Source: Rhodopirellula sp.
GTDB taxonomy: Bacteria > Planctomycetota > Planctomycetia > Pirellulales > Pirellulaceae
Assembly: GCA_002701385.1 (NCBI GenBank)
Contig: NZVD01000090.1
Location: forward strand, 62,557-126,556
DNA: 64,000 nt
Direction: 5' to 3'
Part shown: positions 10,134 through 20,134 of the stretch, piece by piece
How the letters are laid out: every line of letters begins with the position of its first letter
Position numbering within the stretch: the stretch's first letter is position 1
Made by a program: the position numbers and the translations under genes
The notes under the pieces: generated by a model
Told to the model about the DNA's origin: nothing
Database searches by the model: none
What the model saw: the letters and a program-made list of their open reading frames with translations, nothing else

Positions 10134-11630
10134 TTAGGCTAAGAGTCCCTCAACAATTCGTCCAGGCTGTCCATCCAACAAGGTCTGCTCTCGACCATTT
10201 TGCTTAAACGTCAAAGCTTCGGCATCTAATCCAAACAAGTGCAATAGTGTTCTGTGGTAATCAAAGTGATTGACTACGTTCTCTGTGGCACGATGCCCAA
10301 ATTCATCGGTCGCACCGTACGTGCCACCTGCTTTGAATCCGCCTCCCGCTACCCACATACTAAAGCCGTAGGTATTGTGATCCCGTCCAAAATTCGCGAC
10401 ACCAGTATCGTTCTGAATTACTGGAAGACGGCCCATTTCTCCGCCCCAATGCACGACAGTCGAATCCAACATTCCTCGTTGTTTAAGATCCTTCACCAAT
10501 GCTGCGGCGGGGACATCCACCTTTTTACAGGAAGCAGGTAGGCGAGTTTGTAGTGTGCCGTGATGATCCCAATATTGATTCTTAGTGAACAGCTGAACAA
10601 AGCGAACACCACGTTCCACAAGTCTACGGGCAATCAAACAACGCTTCCCGAATTCATCCGTCTCTTTGACTCCGATACCGTACATGTCATGAGTAGCCTG
10701 TGTTTCCTGACTCAGATCAAGTGCCTCGGATGCAGCAGCCTGCATTTTGTAAGCCAATTCATAATTGGCGATCCGCGCAGTCAGCTCCAGCTCTCGCTCA
10801 CGCTGTTCACGATGTTGTTCATTCAGGAGACGTACTAGCGACAGAAACTTCTCCTGAGACTTGCCGGTGAATTGTTGCGGAGCATTCAAATTCAGGATTC
10901 TTGGTTCGACGGGACGAATGACTGTACCTTGATACAAAGATGGTAGCCAGCCGTTTGACCAATTCAAAACGCCTTCCACGGGTAGACCCTGTGGATCGGT
11001 CAGTGACACGTAAGCTGGTAACTCATCAGTTTCAGCACCAAGTGCATAAGTTAACCAGCTGCCTAAAGCAGGTCGGCCTTTCTGTGTTCTACCGTTATTC
11101 ATCGCGTGGATAGACTGACCGTGATTATTGACACCCGTATGCATGGATCTGATCACCAATACATCATCGACAATACCGGCCAGTCCCGGGAGCAATTCGG
11201 AAATCTCCGTTCCACATTCACCATGCTTGGCAAACTGATAAGGACTTCCCATGATTCGCGAACTCGCTTCAGCAGCGTTGTCGTATTTGATCTCACCGGG
11301 AAACTTTTGCAAATGCATCTTATTAAGGATCGGCTTGGGATCCATCAGGTCCATTTGACTTGGACCGCCCTGCATAAACATCGAAATCATCGCCTTGGCC
11401 TGAGGCTCATGATGAGTCGGCTTCGGCAATAAGTCGAAACTCTGCAGTCCCAAATTCGGTTTAACCGGTTCTGCGTGAGCAGCTTTCTGAGCCAAGGCAG
11501 CCAGAGATAAAGGAATACTTCCCATCGCCACTCGAGATAAGAAGTGACGACGACTAGATGACCGGACAGTCTCTTGGCCAAATTCCTGGCGGTGTTCTTG
11601 ATGTAGTTCTTGACGACTGGAGGAATTCAT
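10134..11630 (-). CDS. DUF1501 domain-containing protein (sulfatase-like fold, planctomycete type)
   Basis: RRHFLSRVAMGSIPLSLAALAQKAAHA twin-Arg-like leader; MISMFMQGGPSQMDLMDPKP; WDHHGTLQTRLP; VVHWGGEMGRLPV; GRDHNTYGFSMWVAGGG. Start set at the ATG at 11630. Confidence 0.9.
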   Translation of the reverse strand: MNSSSRQELHQEHRQEFGQETVRSSSRRHFLSRVAMGSIPLSLAALAQKAAHAEPVKPNLGLQSFDLLPKPTHHEPQAKAMISMFMQGGPSQMDLMDPKPILNKMHLQKFPGEIKYDNAAEASSRIMGSPYQFAKHGECGTEISELLPGLAGIVDDVLVIRSMHTGVNNHGQSIHAMNNGRTQKGRPALGSWLTYALGAETDELPAYVSLTDPQGLPVEGVLNWSNGWLPSLYQGTVIRPVEPRILNLNAPQQFTGKSQEKFLSLVRLLNEQHREQRERELELTARIANYELAYKMQAAASEALDLSQETQATHDMYGIGVKETDEFGKRCLIARRLVERGVRFVQLFTKNQYWDHHGTLQTRLPASCKKVDVPAAALVKDLKQRGMLDSTVVHWGGEMGRLPVIQNDTGVANFGRDHNTYGFSMWVAGGGFKAGGTYGATDEFGHRATENVVNHFDYHRTLLHLFGLDAEALTFKQNGREQTLLDGQPGRIVEGLLA

Positions 11631-11652
11631 TTTGATAATTCTTTCTTCAACT

Positions 11653-14562
11653 CTAGTCCACATAAATGAATTGATTGGATGCAAGTAATGCCTGACAGAC
11701 CATCGCCAAAACTGTTTCCTCAGCCGCTTCTGGTGTCAGTTTCGAGTCTGCCTGAAGCAACTCCTGCTTTTGCATGACCTGAAAGTCCAGAAAACCCTTC
11801 AGCACATCCGTCGCGATTTCCTGTCCGTATGCACGCTTCCAGGCATAAGCTATCTGCGATTCTAAAGACTCACCGCCTGCCTGCTGAATATGCTTTGCAA
11901 ACAACTGAGAGTATTTAACAATGAAATCGCTGTTCATCAGCAATAGAGCCTGCGGAGCAACATTAGAGTCTGCACGTTGAGTGCAATTCGGAGCCACCGA
12001 GGGCACATCAAAAGTTTCAAGCACCGCCAAGGGTCGGCTACGACGCACCTGAATATAGACACTACGCCGATTTTCCAAAGCTCCCAGCCCATCTCCCTTA
12101 ATCGGCTTACGTTCGCCGTCCAGATTCTCTTTTCCAAGGACAATCTGACCGACTCCATCTTCCATCACCGGGACAGCTTCACCAAACATCGCATTGTTAC
12201 TCTGGCCACTAACGGCAATCACTGCGTCCCGCACAATTTCAGATTCCAAACGTCTCACGGACTGACGTGCATAGAATCGGTTATCAGGGTCTATTTGATC
12301 CAGATAGGCGGATCGATCTGACCGTTGCTGATAGGTGTAAGAAGTAAGGATAAGTCGATGGATATGTTTGATATCCCAACCACTCTCAATAAATTCTCGG
12401 GACAGCCAATCCAATAGCTTCGGATGTGTCGGGCGTTCACCCAGTTGTCCAAAATTTCCCAGTGAGTTAACAAAGGCCCGCCCAAAATGGTGATACCAAA
12501 TCCGATTCACCATGACTCGTGCTACCAACGGGTGACGGTCGTTGGTGAGATGGCGAGCATAGGCAAGTCGACGGCCGCTGGTAGATAAATCGGGGTTATT
12601 CGCCGGAATCTCGACCGAGACTTTCGAATGCAGAATCTCCATCTCCCCGGGGGCAATCGGTTCCTCCGACGGACTCGAGTGATTACCTCGTTTAAAGAGA
12701 TAGGTGACGGGTTGATGGTTTTCCGGTTCGGTCAACGCCCGTATAAAGTACTCCCTGGGAATTTCATCTCGAATCGCACTGATGCCATTTTGTAATTCAT
12801 CAAGTTCTTTTCGAGCATCCGTCTCGCGACAGACTTTGGCAGCCTGCCGGTAGGAGGCCACTCTCTCAGTAATCTCCGGCTGAAATTTCTTTAGTGTTTC
12901 TGCCGTAACCAGCAGTGCCTCATGCTCACTTAATCTAGTTTTCTGTTCATCACTACGCTCGTTTTCCGGAATGTCTAAAAGCGTCTTGAGTTCTCCGCGA
13001 AGTGGTTCGTCTATGCCCTCCAGATATTCCTCCTGGGTATCGGCAATTGCCTCGGACTCCAACTTATCAGCAATGGCTTCAATATCGGTGGCTCGACGGC
13101 TTCGCTGTCGGCTATAGAGGTAAAGCGATCCCGCACTAATGTTTTGAATGTAAGGATGCTCTTTCAATAGAGCCACCTGATCATCTGTTCTTTCTGCAGA
13201 CGGCGTTCTGTATGCAGTTCTTAATGGCTCCTTCAGATCATCCGGAGCTTTAATGAGTTCTTCAGATAATGTGCGTTCAATGTGTTGGTCGACGATTTTT
13301 TGACGAGCATCGGTTGCATCCTGAGCTCGCTGTTCGATCGCAGCTTTACTATCTCGATCCTGCTGTGAATAGAGACTGATTTGACGTTGTGACGGTGGTC
13401 GCCATGATTGCCAGTCTAAGGCCGGAGCCAATACGGCTCGTAAGCGATAATAATCCTCCTGACTAATCGGGTCATAGCGATGATTGTGGCAACGAGCACA
13501 TCCCACCGTCAGGCCTAGTAGCGAGGTTGTCATGATATTGATGCTATCGGCAATCGCTTCGTTTCTTGCCACCATCTGATCAACACCTCCGCTTCCCGTA
13601 CCATCAGGAGCCATCCTCATAAATCCTGTGGCGATCAGGCGGCGTTTGGCATCCGGCGTGAGATTATCATAAGGTCGCGCTGTCAATTCATCGCCTGCAA
13701 GTTGTTCGGTGACGAATTGGTCATACGGCATATTGTCGTTGAAGGACTTAATCACATAGTCACGATAGGCATAGGCCCACTGACGTTCTGTATCCGCGTC
13801 TGTATAACCTTCTGAGTCTGCATAACCGGCGACATCCAACCAATGCCTTCCCCAGCGTTCACCATAGTACGGAGAAGCGAGTAGCTCGTCGACTAACCGC
13901 TCATACGCATCAGGTCGCTCATCCTTGATAAATCGCTCCACAGCATCCACCGACGGAGGTAAGCCAAGCAAGTCAAAATAGAGACGACGTATCAGTACTT
14001 CACGTGGGGCCTGATCGGTAAACTCCAAAAGCTTAGCTCGTAGTTTTTCCAGCACGAAGTAATCCACCGGCGAACTCAACATGCGTTCTGTATTGAGTAT
14101 GGGGACGGCTCGTTTCACAATCGGCTGGAATGCCCAGAAGCGACTTTCTTCTTCAGTAAAATACTGTTCAGAAATGGTCTCCGGCTCGGGACTAGCCGTC
14201 TGAGCTCCCTGATCAATCCAGGCTTTCAGCGTTTCGATCTCTAACGGACTTAAATTTTTATCTTCCGGAGGCATCTCCCCGGAACTAACTCGCTCAATTA
14301 GAACTGAATCTGTAGCCGCTCCGGAGATAACCGCTGGACCTGAGTCTCCTCCTGCCAAAATAAATCTGGCAAGTCGCAAATCCAGGTTGCCCTCTTTGAC
14401 TCCTTCTTCACCGTGACAGTGAAAGCAATGAGCTTTGAGAATTGGACGCACATCTCGTTCATAAACTACATCGGTACCCTGTTCTGCCTGTACAGACTTT
14501 ATTGTCTGAACTGGAAGGACTAAGGCTAGGCAAATTAAAACGAGCTTAATAATAGGGTTCAT
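11653..14562 (-). CDS. PSCyt1/DUF1549/DUF1553 planctomycete cytochrome protein, long form (969 aa)
   Basis: VRPILKAHCFHCHGEEGVKEGNLDLRL; RRLYFDLLGLPPSVDAVERF; YGERWGRHWLDVAGYADSEGY; LTVGCARCHNHRYDPISQEDYY; LVARVMVNRIWYHHFGRAFVNSLGNFGQLGERPTHP. Confidence 0.95.
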   Translation of the reverse strand: MNPIIKLVLICLALVLPVQTIKSVQAEQGTDVVYERDVRPILKAHCFHCHGEEGVKEGNLDLRLARFILAGGDSGPAVISGAATDSVLIERVSSGEMPPEDKNLSPLEIETLKAWIDQGAQTASPEPETISEQYFTEEESRFWAFQPIVKRAVPILNTERMLSSPVDYFVLEKLRAKLLEFTDQAPREVLIRRLYFDLLGLPPSVDAVERFIKDERPDAYERLVDELLASPYYGERWGRHWLDVAGYADSEGYTDADTERQWAYAYRDYVIKSFNDNMPYDQFVTEQLAGDELTARPYDNLTPDAKRRLIATGFMRMAPDGTGSGGVDQMVARNEAIADSINIMTTSLLGLTVGCARCHNHRYDPISQEDYYRLRAVLAPALDWQSWRPPSQRQISLYSQQDRDSKAAIEQRAQDATDARQKIVDQHIERTLSEELIKAPDDLKEPLRTAYRTPSAERTDDQVALLKEHPYIQNISAGSLYLYSRQRSRRATDIEAIADKLESEAIADTQEEYLEGIDEPLRGELKTLLDIPENERSDEQKTRLSEHEALLVTAETLKKFQPEITERVASYRQAAKVCRETDARKELDELQNGISAIRDEIPREYFIRALTEPENHQPVTYLFKRGNHSSPSEEPIAPGEMEILHSKVSVEIPANNPDLSTSGRRLAYARHLTNDRHPLVARVMVNRIWYHHFGRAFVNSLGNFGQLGERPTHPKLLDWLSREFIESGWDIKHIHRLILTSYTYQQRSDRSAYLDQIDPDNRFYARQSVRRLESEIVRDAVIAVSGQSNNAMFGEAVPVMEDGVGQIVLGKENLDGERKPIKGDGLGALENRRSVYIQVRRSRPLAVLETFDVPSVAPNCTQRADSNVAPQALLLMNSDFIVKYSQLFAKHIQQAGGESLESQIAYAWKRAYGQEIATDVLKGFLDFQVMQKQELLQADSKLTPEAAEETVLAMVCQALLASNQFIYVD

Positions 14563-14717
14563 TCTCTAATACCAACTTAAGAGATTTGTGATACCTACAT
14601 TCTAGTCAAAAACAAATATTGATACTCCCCACAATTTAGGTAGTTCGTTACTGGTCTCAATATGGCTTACAATAATAGTCTCTCAATTCAATCGATACTT
14701 TTTACGAGGTACCTGCT

Positions 14718-15293
14718 GTGCTCAAATCTTGCACTTTGACATTCACGACGTGCTGTCTGCTTTGGATGGGACTGACTTTGAATGCGACTGACAAGAAGGT
14801 CAATCCTCATCATCTTGGAGACAAGGTGCCCGATTTCGAAGTCAGTACACTTCGCGGTAAAAAGACTTCCCTCAAATCGATTCAAGCTGATCCTAAAACG
14901 AATTCGAGTGGCGTGACAGTTTTGACATTCTGGTGTTCCTTTTGTGGAAGTTGTCGCCAAGTCGATCAGCCACTCAGTGAGCTGGCTGAAAAGTATGAGG
15001 GCAAGGTTGCAGTCTACGCCTTGGATTCCAGTGCTGGAGAAGAATCCCGCACCATTTCTAAAGTGCTGAAAGAAAAGCGTCTGAAGATGCCAGTGTTAGT
15101 AGACGCTGAAGGCAAAGTCGCCGATTTATTCGGAGCCAAAATGACAACCACAACCGTAGTGATCGATGCGAACAATGTCATTCGATACTGGGGGCAATTC
15201 CAACATGGTGATCAGGCTCTGGCCGAACAGGCAATCGACGCGGTACTGGCAGGCAAAAAGCCACCGCATGATCACACGCGAGAACGTGGCTGA
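14718..15293 (+). CDS. Secreted thioredoxin-fold/TlpA-like redoxin
   Basis: Signal peptide; GDKVPDFEVSTLRGKKTSLKSI; VLTFWCSFCGSCRQVDQPLSELA (CxxC region); cis-Pro-like ATTTVVIDANNVIRYWGQF. GTG start. Confidence 0.8.
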   Translation: MLKSCTLTFTTCCLLWMGLTLNATDKKVNPHHLGDKVPDFEVSTLRGKKTSLKSIQADPKTNSSGVTVLTFWCSFCGSCRQVDQPLSELAEKYEGKVAVYALDSSAGEESRTISKVLKEKRLKMPVLVDAEGKVADLFGAKMTTTTVVIDANNVIRYWGQFQHGDQALAEQAIDAVLAGKKPPHDHTRERG

Positions 15294-15354
15294 CACATCG
15301 AACGTTTTTAAGATTCCGTGCGAATCTTTTGCTTAGACCAGTTACCAAACAGGC

Positions 15355-18108
15355 TTAACCGGTACCCCGCATTCCGGTCGAGACTCCTTTGATTGTCAGC
15401 TGCGTCTGATAATCAAGATCGGCAATATAATCCGGGCTGTCATTTTCTGATGCGGACGCCGAGCGTTTCATTAACTCGATTTGCAATAGATTGAGTGGGC
15501 CAACATAGCCATTACGAACCTGAATGGACCGCTGCAACCAGCTGATCTTTTCCAGTAATTGCTCAGATCCGGTTAATTCCAGTATCGCCGCAAGCGTATT
15601 TTCGTACTCGCTGGTGATCATGGCAATCAACTCCGGTCCACCTTCCAGTTCAGCCCCGAGTTGAGCGTAACGACTAAAGACCGGCATGTTCGTCTTTGCC
15701 AACGCCAATGCAGCGTTATCGACTATCGCCTTAAAGAAGGTCCCTTCGTTGTACATATCCTGCAATGTATCAAACCGCCCAGAGTCCTTAAACTGTTTAC
15801 AGGCTGTCCCGATACCAAACCATGCTGGAATCAAGCACCGACATTGCGTCCAGGAAAAGACCCAGGGAATCGCTCGCAGATTTTCAACTTTATCGCCACT
15901 ACGTCGCTTCGACGGCCTCGAACCAATCGGCAGTTTTTCAATGGCGTTAATCGGGGTCACATGGCGATAGAAATCAGGAAAACCCGGATGATCGACAAGT
16001 TGACGATAGCCAACTCGGGAGTGATCGGCCAGTTCCTGCATTGTTTCTTTGGAAGTATCCGAAAGCACCGATGCATCCTGAGAGACTTTCGATAGCACTG
16101 CCCACGCGAGTTGCTCCAGGTGGCGACTGGCAATGTGGGGATTATCATAACGATCCGAGAGGATTTCTCCCTGTTCGGTCAGTCGCAATGTACCGTTGAA
16201 TGAATCTTCAGGAAGGGACAATACGGACTTCGCAGCTGGCCCGCCTCCTCGGCCAAGTGAACCACCACGTCCATGGAAGAAAGTGAGGTTCACTCCGAAT
16301 TGGTTAGCCACTTTGGCCATTCGGGATTGAGAGTTATAAAGCCCCCATTGTCCTGCCAGATAACCTCCGTCTTTGGTGCTGTCACTATAGCCGATCATTA
16401 CCGTTTGGTTATCACCCAGCTTTTTCAGGTATTCCCGATAAACCTCATTGTTCAAGAGATTCGTAAGCGTGGCATCGGAATTCTTCAGATCATTAATCGT
16501 TTCAAACAGCGGTACCAGCGGAAGTTGACTCAAATGATCTTGCTCATCACCTCCGTCAACCGCCTCAGACCACTTCCATAACCACAACACGGTTAGTAAG
16601 TCACTCGGCGTTCTGGTCATACTGACCACATGAGCTCCTAAGGCTGCCAATCCGTATACGCGAGCGGTCCTGCGTAGCAATGTGAATAGCTCGAGTGTTT
16701 GCTTTGTACTGTCCTGAATATTTTCCGTACCGACATCAACTGGGTTTCCAAGCGTGGCCAACAACAGCTCCTGCCGCTGCGTTTCTTCCAGACTTTCAGG
16801 CTCCACATGCTTACCTGTTTGTTTCCAGATGTCGTTCATAACTTCTGCGTAAACACTTGAATCCTGTCGAATATCAAGGTGCATCATGTGGAATCCGAAG
16901 ATGCGGATTTGATCGAGCCAGGGCTGAACTTCCTTTTGAGCGATGATGGTGTTACCGGTGGTTCGTAGACTGTTACGGACGAGCGTCACATCGCTATGCA
17001 ATTCTGCCGCCGACATGTAAGCCCCGGGAATATCCGCCACACGGTCGGTCATCTCCAATGTGGCCGTCTGAGACAATCTCCAGTGAATCACCCTAATCCA
17101 CTGGCGATAAGATTCTCTTAATGGAACACGATCCAGAATTGGCTCCAATTCTGGCCAGCGTTGTTTGGCATTGGCTACCGAATCCAGAATCATCTTCCCT
17201 GACTCGGTGTGTTTATCGGAAATGCACAACGACCGACCCAATTTCTCACATTGGCTTAAGTGTGTTTCCAACGCTGCCTGTCGTAACCATTCAAATGTTT
17301 GTGCGGTCACATCCGGAGTGACAAACGGGTTACCATCTCGATCACCACCGATCCATGATCCGTAGACAAACAGAGGGTTGGTTTTCTTGACGTTGGGGTA
17401 ATAGTCATTCAAAGCATCTCGCAGATCATTGGCGACCTGCGGCACGATATCCCATAGTACATCTTTGTAGGCTAACCCTCTTTGCACTTCCTGTAGCACA
17501 GTGGGACGTCGTGAGCGGATGAAATCTGTTTGCCACAACTTTCTCAACTGAGCTTTCACTTCGCTGGGAATACGTTTGCTTCGTGACTGCAGCAGATTTG
17601 GATCATCCTGACGGTCAAGTAACTCACGTAAGTCATTGAGCAACCGGCGAATGGACCGTCGTTTGGCTTCGGTTGGATGGGCGGTCAGCACCAATTCAAC
17701 TCGAGCCTGATTGACGAAATCCTGAACTTGTTGATCGGACATTCCTTCATCGTGGAATCGCTTGATAATGGCCCGAATCGTCTCTTTCGCCGGCTCTGGA
17801 TACGCCTCTCGCCGGCGATCAAAAAGAACGCGGACACGCTGACGGTCTTCTGCGAGATTGGATAATTCCAGAAAGATTGTGAATGCCCGAGTTAGCGTGA
17901 TAATTTGCGTTTTATCAACATTGGCAATGATCGAGTCCAGTTCGTCTTCTCGCTCACGATTTCCCGCTCGTAATTCGCGGATCATCTTTCGCACAGCTTC
18001 CACCAACTCAAAGCCATCATCGCCAGCCATTTCTCGAATGACATCGCCGATCAAGTGACCTAATTGGTCTACTTCTTTGCTAAGCGTTTCAAAGGAAGAC
18101 TGGGGCAT
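15355..18108 (-). CDS. ppc: Phosphoenolpyruvate carboxylase
   Basis: VLTAHPTEAKRRS; FGFHMMHLDIRQDS; TVMIGYSDSTKDGGYLAGQW; LTFFHGRGGSLGRGGGPAAKS; RAIPWVFSWTQCRCLIPAWFGIG. Confidence 0.97.
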   Translation of the reverse strand: MPQSSFETLSKEVDQLGHLIGDVIREMAGDDGFELVEAVRKMIRELRAGNREREDELDSIIANVDKTQIITLTRAFTIFLELSNLAEDRQRVRVLFDRRREAYPEPAKETIRAIIKRFHDEGMSDQQVQDFVNQARVELVLTAHPTEAKRRSIRRLLNDLRELLDRQDDPNLLQSRSKRIPSEVKAQLRKLWQTDFIRSRRPTVLQEVQRGLAYKDVLWDIVPQVANDLRDALNDYYPNVKKTNPLFVYGSWIGGDRDGNPFVTPDVTAQTFEWLRQAALETHLSQCEKLGRSLCISDKHTESGKMILDSVANAKQRWPELEPILDRVPLRESYRQWIRVIHWRLSQTATLEMTDRVADIPGAYMSAAELHSDVTLVRNSLRTTGNTIIAQKEVQPWLDQIRIFGFHMMHLDIRQDSSVYAEVMNDIWKQTGKHVEPESLEETQRQELLLATLGNPVDVGTENIQDSTKQTLELFTLLRRTARVYGLAALGAHVVSMTRTPSDLLTVLWLWKWSEAVDGGDEQDHLSQLPLVPLFETINDLKNSDATLTNLLNNEVYREYLKKLGDNQTVMIGYSDSTKDGGYLAGQWGLYNSQSRMAKVANQFGVNLTFFHGRGGSLGRGGGPAAKSVLSLPEDSFNGTLRLTEQGEILSDRYDNPHIASRHLEQLAWAVLSKVSQDASVLSDTSKETMQELADHSRVGYRQLVDHPGFPDFYRHVTPINAIEKLPIGSRPSKRRSGDKVENLRAIPWVFSWTQCRCLIPAWFGIGTACKQFKDSGRFDTLQDMYNEGTFFKAIVDNAALALAKTNMPVFSRYAQLGAELEGGPELIAMITSEYENTLAAILELTGSEQLLEKISWLQRSIQVRNGYVGPLNLLQIELMKRSASASENDSPDYIADLDYQTQLTIKGVSTGMRGTG

Positions 18109-18271
18109 AGAATTACAGCACGTTTAATGAATAGCGGAAGTTAGAAAAGAGCCTAAGCTCGACGAGATGTCTGAGCCTTTAGTTTAGTGTGAGAGACCTG
18201 TCTCTGATACCCCACAGAATTCTATCCTTGGCCCACCATTTCGTCTGAACTGAATGGTATGAAAAGGACAA

Positions 18272-18793
18272 TCATTCTTCGCGTAAACTCCCTAACCAAA
18301 TGGCGAATTCTTTGACTTCTTCCGGAGTCATACTCAATACCAACGCCTCGCGATGAATCGGATGCACTGCCAGGACATGGTTTTCATGGAATTCGATTAC
18401 AGAGTCCTTTTCGATCTCATGTAGTTTGGTTTCATGCAGCCTGTTATCAACCCTGCCTTGAAACTGCTCCCCATCTCGTGCCACAATCTCGACCCAAAAT
18501 TCCTCACCCCAACCACGCGATGGAACCTGGTCTGGCTCAATATTAACCAGGGTAAGCGGAAAAGGATGCCCAATAATCGGCTTAGTAGCCTCCCCGTTAC
18601 AAACAGGACAGCTACAGGATTCCGGAGCATCGGGATGGGTGGAGAATCGTGGAGAATCGATCCTGACTTCCACGAATTGCCCGAGCGTCAGATACTTTTT
18701 CATCAATCGATGAGGAATATGAAAGTAATCAGGGTTTTCCAAATACATGGCCACGCCGTCGACCAGATCGTATTCATTTGCAAACTGTGACAT
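18272..18793 (-). CDS. Hypothetical protein with a CSCPVCNGEATKP zinc-knuckle-like patch
   Basis: 173-aa ORF; compact spacing to the next gene on the same strand; no family recognised with certainty. Confidence 0.6.
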   Translation of the reverse strand: MSQFANEYDLVDGVAMYLENPDYFHIPHRLMKKYLTLGQFVEVRIDSPRFSTHPDAPESCSCPVCNGEATKPIIGHPFPLTLVNIEPDQVPSRGWGEEFWVEIVARDGEQFQGRVDNRLHETKLHEIEKDSVIEFHENHVLAVHPIHREALVLSMTPEEVKEFAIWLGSLREE

Positions 18794-18798
18794 AGTGC

Positions 18799-19065
18799 CT
18801 AATCCTGCTGCGTCCCATGAGGCCCCAGATATTCAAAGCGTTGGACGGTCTGACCATCCAACGCCACCGTCTCAAGAAACATCTCATAGGGCCTGACCCA
18901 TAGATTACGTGCGCCGTATTCCTGTTGGTATAGCACCATCGCCTCTTCGGTTTCACTGTGAAACGCAATCCCCAACACTGTGTAGTCTTTGTTTTTGTAG
19001 TGACGATAGCGTCCGATTTTCAATTCTGGTGTTTGCATAGACTGTGGTTTCTCTTTCTTTCCCAA
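18799..19065 (-). CDS. DUF1653 domain-containing protein
   Basis: IGRYRHYKNKDYTVLGIAFHSETEEAMVLYQQEYGARNLWVRPYEMFLETV matches the DUF1653 pattern (GxYrHyKGxxYxVxgvarHSETxExxVvYrxlY...wvRPxeMF). Confidence 0.8.
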   Translation of the reverse strand: MGKKEKPQSMQTPELKIGRYRHYKNKDYTVLGIAFHSETEEAMVLYQQEYGARNLWVRPYEMFLETVALDGQTVQRFEYLGPHGTQQD

Positions 19066-19077
19066 TTACTTTCCCAA

Positions 19078-20034
19078 TTACTTTCCTGAGTTTCGTTGCC
19101 AAAATACACCATCGACGTAGCCCTGTATCGATGGAGCAACTTTGGCCTGCTCCAGACGCTTGAGTGTCCACAGGCAATACTGTTTGTTCAAGTCGATCGA
19201 AAGAAACTTTCGTTTTAACTTTTGCGCAACTACCGCTGTGGTACCACTGCCTCCGAATGGATCCAAAACCAAATCACCCTCATTGGAGCTGGCTAGAATC
19301 AACTTAGCGAGTAGTTTCTCTGGTTTTTGGGTTGGATGGTCAGTGTTCTCCGGCATAGACCAAAAAGGAATGGAAAGATCGTTCCAGAAATTGGCTGGGT
19401 GTGTGTCCCTGAAATTCCCATTTTGATTTTCATCCCAGTCTTTAGGAGAGCCGTCTTCATGACGATAAGGGGCAATTACCGGACGGCGATGTTTCACCTG
19501 ATCGACATGAAATGTATATTGCTTGCCCATCGTGCAAAACCAGATATCTTCATGGGCATTTTTCCAGTTGGTTTTTGCTCCACGTCCTTTCTCTCGTTCC
19601 CAGGTAATACGATTTCGAATGTGAAAATACTTTTGAGCGACTTCCACGATCGACAGGGAGGTTTTCCAGTCTCCGCAGAGATAGATCGAGGCCGTTGGTT
19701 TGAGTACGGGCAGGTTGGTTTGAATGACATCGTCCAGCCACTGGGTGTAATCCTGCTCGGTTCTAGCTTTAAATCGCAAAGACCCAAACGACTTCGTCAA
19801 ATTGTAGGGGGGATCCAGAATTAGCAAATCAACGGAGGCTGAGGGCAAAAAGGTAACCCAGTCTTTGTAATCCCCCAAAGCTACACCCGTGAATGGCTTC
19901 TTCCGTTTTCGTTTCGGAAGCTCCGTTTGCAACTTCGGCAATAATCGTGTGCGATCTGCACGTGACAAGGTCAGTGTACGATTTTGCGGTGCTCGTTTCC
20001 TAGAGCCAACACGTTTTGTGGTTATCTTTTTCAA
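19078..20034 (-). CDS. DNA (adenine-N6 or cytosine-N4) methyltransferase, beta-class arrangement, no adjacent restriction gene recognised
   Basis: VDLLILDPPYNLTKSFG (DPPY motif IV) precedes HPTQKPEKLLAKLILASSNEGDLVLDPFGGSGTTAVVAQKLKRKFLSIDLN (motifs X/I). Lys/Arg-rich N-terminus. Confidence 0.9.
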   Translation of the reverse strand: MKKITTKRVGSRKRAPQNRTLTLSRADRTRLLPKLQTELPKRKRKKPFTGVALGDYKDWVTFLPSASVDLLILDPPYNLTKSFGSLRFKARTEQDYTQWLDDVIQTNLPVLKPTASIYLCGDWKTSLSIVEVAQKYFHIRNRITWEREKGRGAKTNWKNAHEDIWFCTMGKQYTFHVDQVKHRRPVIAPYRHEDGSPKDWDENQNGNFRDTHPANFWNDLSIPFWSMPENTDHPTQKPEKLLAKLILASSNEGDLVLDPFGGSGTTAVVAQKLKRKFLSIDLNKQYCLWTLKRLEQAKVAPSIQGYVDGVFWQRNSGK

Positions 20035-20134
20035 AGTGGTGGTTTGGTTTTATTGAACAGATGGTTTATTGGTTTGCTGTCTGCCTTATATTGTAGAGAC
20101 TGAATCTGAAGACCCAACCGTTGGAGTAACAACA

